Assembly (NCBI RefSeq): GCF_013340285.1
Contig: NZ_BLVO01000012.1
Coordinates: 124,001-188,000, forward strand
Source of the DNA: Desulfovibrio subterraneus
GTDB taxonomy: Bacteria; Desulfobacterota; Desulfovibrionia; Desulfovibrionales; Desulfovibrionaceae
Direction: 5' to 3'
Length of the DNA stretch: 64,000 bases
Within the stretch, counting starts at the first letter, position 1, and every line of letters starts with the position of its first letter. Below, in pieces: positions 60,657 to 64,000 of this stretch. A model generated the notes under the pieces. It was given only the letters and a program-made list of their open reading frames with translations, did not search any database and was not told where the DNA came from. Both the position numbers and the translations under genes were made by a program.

Positions 60657-61436
60657 CTAACGGGTGGTGCTGCCGAAAACCTTTTTCAGCAGGTCGGTGG
60701 TTCGCGCCGCAGGGTTGGCCCTGATGGACGCCTCTTCCTTGGCCATGACGGTGAAAATACCCTCGATGGTCTTGTCAGTGACGTATCCGTCAAGGTCGGA
60801 TGCTTTGGTACTCATCAGGGGGGTGAGCTGGTGCAGCGAGTCCGCGAAATTTTTGTAGGTATCTGTGACATGCGCAGCCTTGGTCGCCTTTTCCACGATG
60901 GGGCGGATGCGTTCGGTCAGGTCGCCGGTGCTTGTCTTGCGCAGATACGCGGTGGCGGCATCATTTGAGCCGTTCAATATGGCCCGTGCATCGTCAAAGC
61001 TCATGGATTTGATGGCGTTCAGGAATATGGAAGCCGTTTCGCCCGCAGCCTGTTCCGCTGCATGGTTCATGGTGGCGATGAACTCGTCGGCCAGCTTGTC
61101 CTGCCCCAGCGAGCGGGCGATCTTTTCCGCTGCGGTCAGCGAATCCGGCATGGGAATGCGGACAGAGGGAGTATTGAGAAAGCCGCCTTCCGCGCTGAGC
61201 GTGGATACGGATTTCTTTACTGTGGTATTGAGCGCTTCCTTCAGGCCGTTGATGACTTCGCGGTCCGTGAGGGAGGAGGACGAAGTGGCGGATGTGCCGG
61301 ATGTACCGGAAGAACCGCTGAAAATCTGTTCTTTGACCGCATCAAGCAGACCCGCCCGGGCGGGCAGGGCATGAAAGGCGGCAAGGGTGAATATGAGAGC
61401 CCAGAGAGTGTTTCGTCTGAAATTGCTGTTGCGCAT
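60657..61436 (-). CDS. DUF4197 exported protein
   Basis: The 259-residue product has a signal peptide (NFRRNTLWALIFTLAAFHAL, cleavage after ARA), a Ser/Thr linker, and a DUF4197 domain (VINGLKEALNTTVKKSVSTL, RSLGQDKLADEFIATMNHA, SMSFDDARAILNGSNDAATA, YVTDKTIEGIFTVMAKEEAS). The family is periplasmic and uncharacterised. GGAGG precedes ATG 61436; an upstream ATG 61466 is not used. Confidence 0.88.
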   Translation of the reverse strand: MRNSNFRRNTLWALIFTLAAFHALPARAGLLDAVKEQIFSGSSGTSGTSATSSSSLTDREVINGLKEALNTTVKKSVSTLSAEGGFLNTPSVRIPMPDSLTAAEKIARSLGQDKLADEFIATMNHAAEQAAGETASIFLNAIKSMSFDDARAILNGSNDAATAYLRKTSTGDLTERIRPIVEKATKAAHVTDTYKNFADSLHQLTPLMSTKASDLDGYVTDKTIEGIFTVMAKEEASIRANPAARTTDLLKKVFGSTTR

Positions 61437-61512
61437 GGTGGTTCCTCCTGCGTTCGTTGCGGCCAAGGTACCAGACTTTTACAGGAACGGAAATGCCGTA
61501 GAAAAAAGTGGG

Positions 61513-62763
61513 TTAGTCACCGGCCTGTTCTGCAGCATTCTCACCGGATGAGAACAGCATGAGGCGGAACACGGCTTCGACATATTTGCCGGAAAGAACA
61601 TCAGGCAACGAAAAGCGGAGTCCTTCTTCCGGTGGCAGGGAGCCGGAAAGGGTGAGAAATACCTGTTCGGAGAGTTCCTTGAGCGGTTCGATGAGCGTAT
61701 TCTGCCACAGGTGCGTGCTCTGTTCTTCGCTCTGGCCGAAAATGCGGCACTTGAGCGGGCGGTATTCATACAGAATGCACAGGTCCTGACAGATGATGGT
61801 GTCATCCGGTTCGACGGCAGGGGCGCACAACGGGTTTGTCCTGTTGAGGGGACACATGGTGTCGGCGTCTGAAAGGCAGTATTCGCCCTGCAGGGCCTGG
61901 CGGACCTTGCGTTCCTTGCGGGATGCCTCCACGGCGCGGCGGATGATCTCTGCCCGTTCCGCACCGGGAATGAGCGTGTTTATGCGGCTGCTGAGCACCA
62001 GCGCTTCAATGAGCGTGAGCGAAACAGGCGAGCTGCAGCATTGCCCGTGGTCGCGCCCGCAGCGGGGTGCGGGAGGCAGATTCGTCAGCTCGCGCTCAAT
62101 CTGCGCTTCGAGGGAGAGGTAGTTGGCGATGAAGGGAGCAAGGTCCACAGTCTTGCCGAATTCAAGAGATGGTTCTCGAATCGTGAGCGGCGGGTTCTGC
62201 TTGCCGTATTGCCGGACCGTGCGCCACTGGTCGTAGTTGGCAGGCTGCGAGCGCAGGCGTCTGAGGGTGCGGGTTGCGAGCTGCTGCCCCATGCCCTTGC
62301 GGAGCAGGTAAGCGTTCAGCACGGTGCCGGTTCTGCCGATGCCGTGGCGGCAGTGGATGTAGACATGCTTGCCGAGGAACAGGGCCTCATCTACCCACTC
62401 CAGCGCCTGATCAAGCGCTTCGAGTTCCGGGGCTTCTTCATCTATGACCGGCAGGTGATAGACCTCAAAGCCGAACTCGCGTTCTATGTGGGCCAGCTCC
62501 GCCAGCTCATCGCACAGGTTGAGAATGCACTGAATGCCCTGTTCGCGCAGTGCCATGAGGTGCGCCCGCCTGTGTGGTGCGGGACCTGCGCCAAGGTGTG
62601 CCGTGACCCAGTGCACAGGAAAAAGGGGATGCGGCGGGGGCGCGTCGGATGGCGGCTCAGCCCGCATGAAATCCGTGAGGCAGCGTCGTATGGTGCAGCC
62701 GAGCCGCTGCAGCAGATTGGGCGTCGCGTTATCCTTCTTATCGGCTGAACCGTCCATGATCAT
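61513..62763 (-). CDS. Tyrosine/dual-specificity phosphatase fused to YkgJ-like Cys-cluster domain
   Basis: The 416-residue protein joins a dual-specificity phosphatase domain (about 45-165; P-loop HCRHGIGRT at 137-145 with nucleophile Cys138, and GIQCILNLCDE earlier) to a C-terminal Cys-rich domain (about 230-390; CGRDHGQCC, CLSDADTMCP, CQDLCILYEYRPLKC) of the YkgJ type, which may bind zinc or iron-sulfur. The catalytic Asp loop is likely near VIDEEAP. Domain order is unusual. Its start overlaps the next gene stop as ATGA, so the two are co-translated. Function unknown. Confidence 0.82.
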   Translation of the reverse strand: MIMDGSADKKDNATPNLLQRLGCTIRRCLTDFMRAEPPSDAPPPHPLFPVHWVTAHLGAGPAPHRRAHLMALREQGIQCILNLCDELAELAHIEREFGFEVYHLPVIDEEAPELEALDQALEWVDEALFLGKHVYIHCRHGIGRTGTVLNAYLLRKGMGQQLATRTLRRLRSQPANYDQWRTVRQYGKQNPPLTIREPSLEFGKTVDLAPFIANYLSLEAQIERELTNLPPAPRCGRDHGQCCSSPVSLTLIEALVLSSRINTLIPGAERAEIIRRAVEASRKERKVRQALQGEYCLSDADTMCPLNRTNPLCAPAVEPDDTIICQDLCILYEYRPLKCRIFGQSEEQSTHLWQNTLIEPLKELSEQVFLTLSGSLPPEEGLRFSLPDVLSGKYVEAVFRLMLFSSGENAAEQAGD

Positions 62764-64000
62764 TCCCGCTTTTCCAACGCTTCCAGATCCTGCAGAAAGG
62801 CCTGTTCCGTCTCGTCAATCTGTTCGTACCGGGTGAGGCCCATGTCCATCATGCGGGTGCGGGCCAGCAGCAGTCCCAGCATGGCCAGCCTTTTCTGAAT
62901 TTCGGAGTCCTCTTCTGCAGGGTGGCGGGCGTCCAGCAGGTCGCCGCGCGTGGTGACGAAGAAGCCGAAACGGGAAAGAACGCGTTCTATGAACTGCAGC
63001 CGCAGAATCCGTTGTTCCGGTCTGCCGCCGCCGCCCTTGAAACGGAATTTGATGTAGTTCTGGCGTGCTTCCGGTCCGCACAGGGTGTCTATGACCGAGA
63101 AATGGTAGCCGAACCGCACCATCATGTGCAGGTAGGTGTGCGAGAGCACGGCATAGCTTGCAAGCTGCGGGGAATCCGGGTTGATGATGCCCGCGCTTAC
63201 GCGGTCCAGTTCGTTCCAGTCCACATGCTTGAGGTTCGTGGGCCACTGTACGCGATTGCAGGAAAGGCCGAACCAGAGCGCCCACATGGGGACGGAGCGG
63301 ATATCGTCCGGCGTGACATCGGGCTTGCCTGCGGCGGAGTGGAAGAGGCCGTCTTCCAGATTGAGCAGGTACAGGGAAATGGGAATATCCGATTTCAGCT
63401 TGCGCGCGCCGGAAAGCCCGCGACCGGAGCGGCCCACAAGGGTGAACATCTCTTCCACGCCCCGTTCGTGGGCAAAGCGCACAAGGTCGTGCATGGACCG
63501 GCAGAATTCCGGGGCAAAGTTGTCTGCCATGGGGTCTGTCAGGTTGAGCTTGGCTATGCGGGGCATGGCCATGCCAAGCCTGCGCATGGCACCGAGCTGG
63601 CGGTGCATGACGGGCGGCTTTTCCGGCAGAAAATCGGGGCGGCCCGCGTGCACTGTGCCGGTGATGCCGTCCACGGTGACGATGATGCCGTTTTCCAGCG
63701 ATTCAAGGCAGCCTGCCGCATCCACGATGACGGGAACGCCGAACTCGCGGGCGACAGAGGCAAAATGGCTGGCGCGGCTGCCCTTGAGTGCGATGACGGC
63801 GGCCACCCTGTCTATGACGCGGGAAAGCGCAGGGCCGAGATTGCGGGTAACCAGCACCGAGCCGCGCGGCATGTCCTGAATGTCGCTGCACTGGGGAATG
63901 ATGGTGGTGCGCCCTGCGGCAACGGCCGATGCACCCGCAGGCGTGGCACTGATGAGTACCGGCAGGTCCGGCGGGGCGTGATGCAGCATGGCCTCTGCCG
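62760..64000 (-). CDS. PEP-utilising (PEP synthase/PPDK-like) protein, cut by window edge
   Basis: The frame is open to the right edge, so the N-terminus is missing; the visible C-terminal part is about 413 residues. It contains the mobile swivelling phosphohistidine motif GSRASHFASVAREFGVPVIV (His-bearing, T-S-H in other members) near residue 70 of the visible section from ATG 63989, and then a downstream domain without the usual PEP-binding barrel signature. The N-terminal ATP-binding part would lie beyond 64000. It may phosphorylate a substrate or regulate via the neighbouring phosphatase. Translationally coupled to it. Confidence 0.75.
   Translation of the reverse strand, partial: AEAMLHHAPPDLPVLISATPAGASAVAAGRTTIIPQCSDIQDMPRGSVLVTRNLGPALSRVIDRVAAVIALKGSRASHFASVAREFGVPVIVDAAGCLESLENGIIVTVDGITGTVHAGRPDFLPEKPPVMHRQLGAMRRLGMAMPRIAKLNLTDPMADNFAPEFCRSMHDLVRFAHERGVEEMFTLVGRSGRGLSGARKLKSDIPISLYLLNLEDGLFHSAAGKPDVTPDDIRSVPMWALWFGLSCNRVQWPTNLKHVDWNELDRVSAGIINPDSPQLASYAVLSHTYLHMMVRFGYHFSVIDTLCGPEARQNYIKFRFKGGGGRPEQRILRLQFIERVLSRFGFFVTTRGDLLDARHPAEEDSEIQKRLAMLGLLLARTRMMDMGLTRYEQIDETEQAFLQDLEALEKRE

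Overview
The window reads as chromosomal DNA of a GC-rich Gram-negative anaerobe, most likely a Desulfovibrio-type sulfate reducer (inference). Supporting this are the block psd-pssA-leuA-leuC-leuD-leuB, a sigma-54 controlled psp operon beside a MoeA protein fused to a periplasmic-binding-like domain, F420-dehydrogenase-like and radical SAM enzymes, YkgJ-type cysteine-cluster proteins and an HldD enzyme for LPS heptose. I see no rRNA, tRNA, transposase, integrase or CRISPR array, and I recognise no prophage.

1-12019 (+): a tightly packed surface-glycan operon already running at the left edge: capsule-type transferase (5' truncated), hexapeptide acyltransferase, SPASM radical SAM enzyme, methyltransferase, FrhB-like iron-sulfur flavoprotein, polysaccharide pyruvyl transferase, a glycosyltransferase-methyltransferase fusion, a second radical SAM enzyme, two more glycosyltransferases and a GDP-mannose dehydratase. 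15912-12075 (-) is a convergent second operon: winged-helix regulator with a Rossmann-like C-terminus, NeuB-type nonulosonate synthase, glycosyltransferase, UDP-glucuronate decarboxylase. It has a near-consensus promoter whose -10 lies inside a palindrome.

16154-21355: PEBP-like protein, MoeA-PBP fusion, PspF, and divergent pspABC with a well-formed sigma-54 promoter. 21417-24736: a lower-GC DUF115/MAF-like glycosyltransferase candidate, a solute-binding protein and a lipoprotein. 24912-31486 (-): leucine biosynthesis preceded by phosphatidylethanolamine synthesis. 31743-34260 (-): zwf and gnd. 34427-38557 (+): metallophosphoesterase, Ser/Thr kinase with DUF1566, YkgJ protein, hldD.

38625-43947: a receiver-PAS-histidine kinase hybrid and mutL (-), then fetAB (+) from what looks like a leaderless promoter. 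44011-47823: a small zinc-ribbon-like protein, an FMN hydroxy-acid dehydrogenase with its FadR-type regulator, and an AhpD-like protein with a TetR regulator; both regulators have recognisable palindromic operators. 47925-50210 (-): glnHPQ. 50588-53515: LysR regulator, divergent PACE efflux pump, alanine dehydrogenase.

53516-64000: an AT-rich regulatory gap with a perfect palindrome, an IHF/HU protein and a HIT protein, an Elp3-like radical SAM protein, a TPR protein, a large chemoreceptor, a DUF4197 protein, a tyrosine-phosphatase/cysteine-cluster fusion, and a PEP-synthase-like protein cut by the right edge. The strongest leads for unusual biology are the glycan locus with its two radical SAM enzymes and redox flavoprotein, the sensor-like regulator of the nonulosonate operon, the phosphatase-YkgJ-phosphotransferase pair at the right end, and several precise regulatory architectures.
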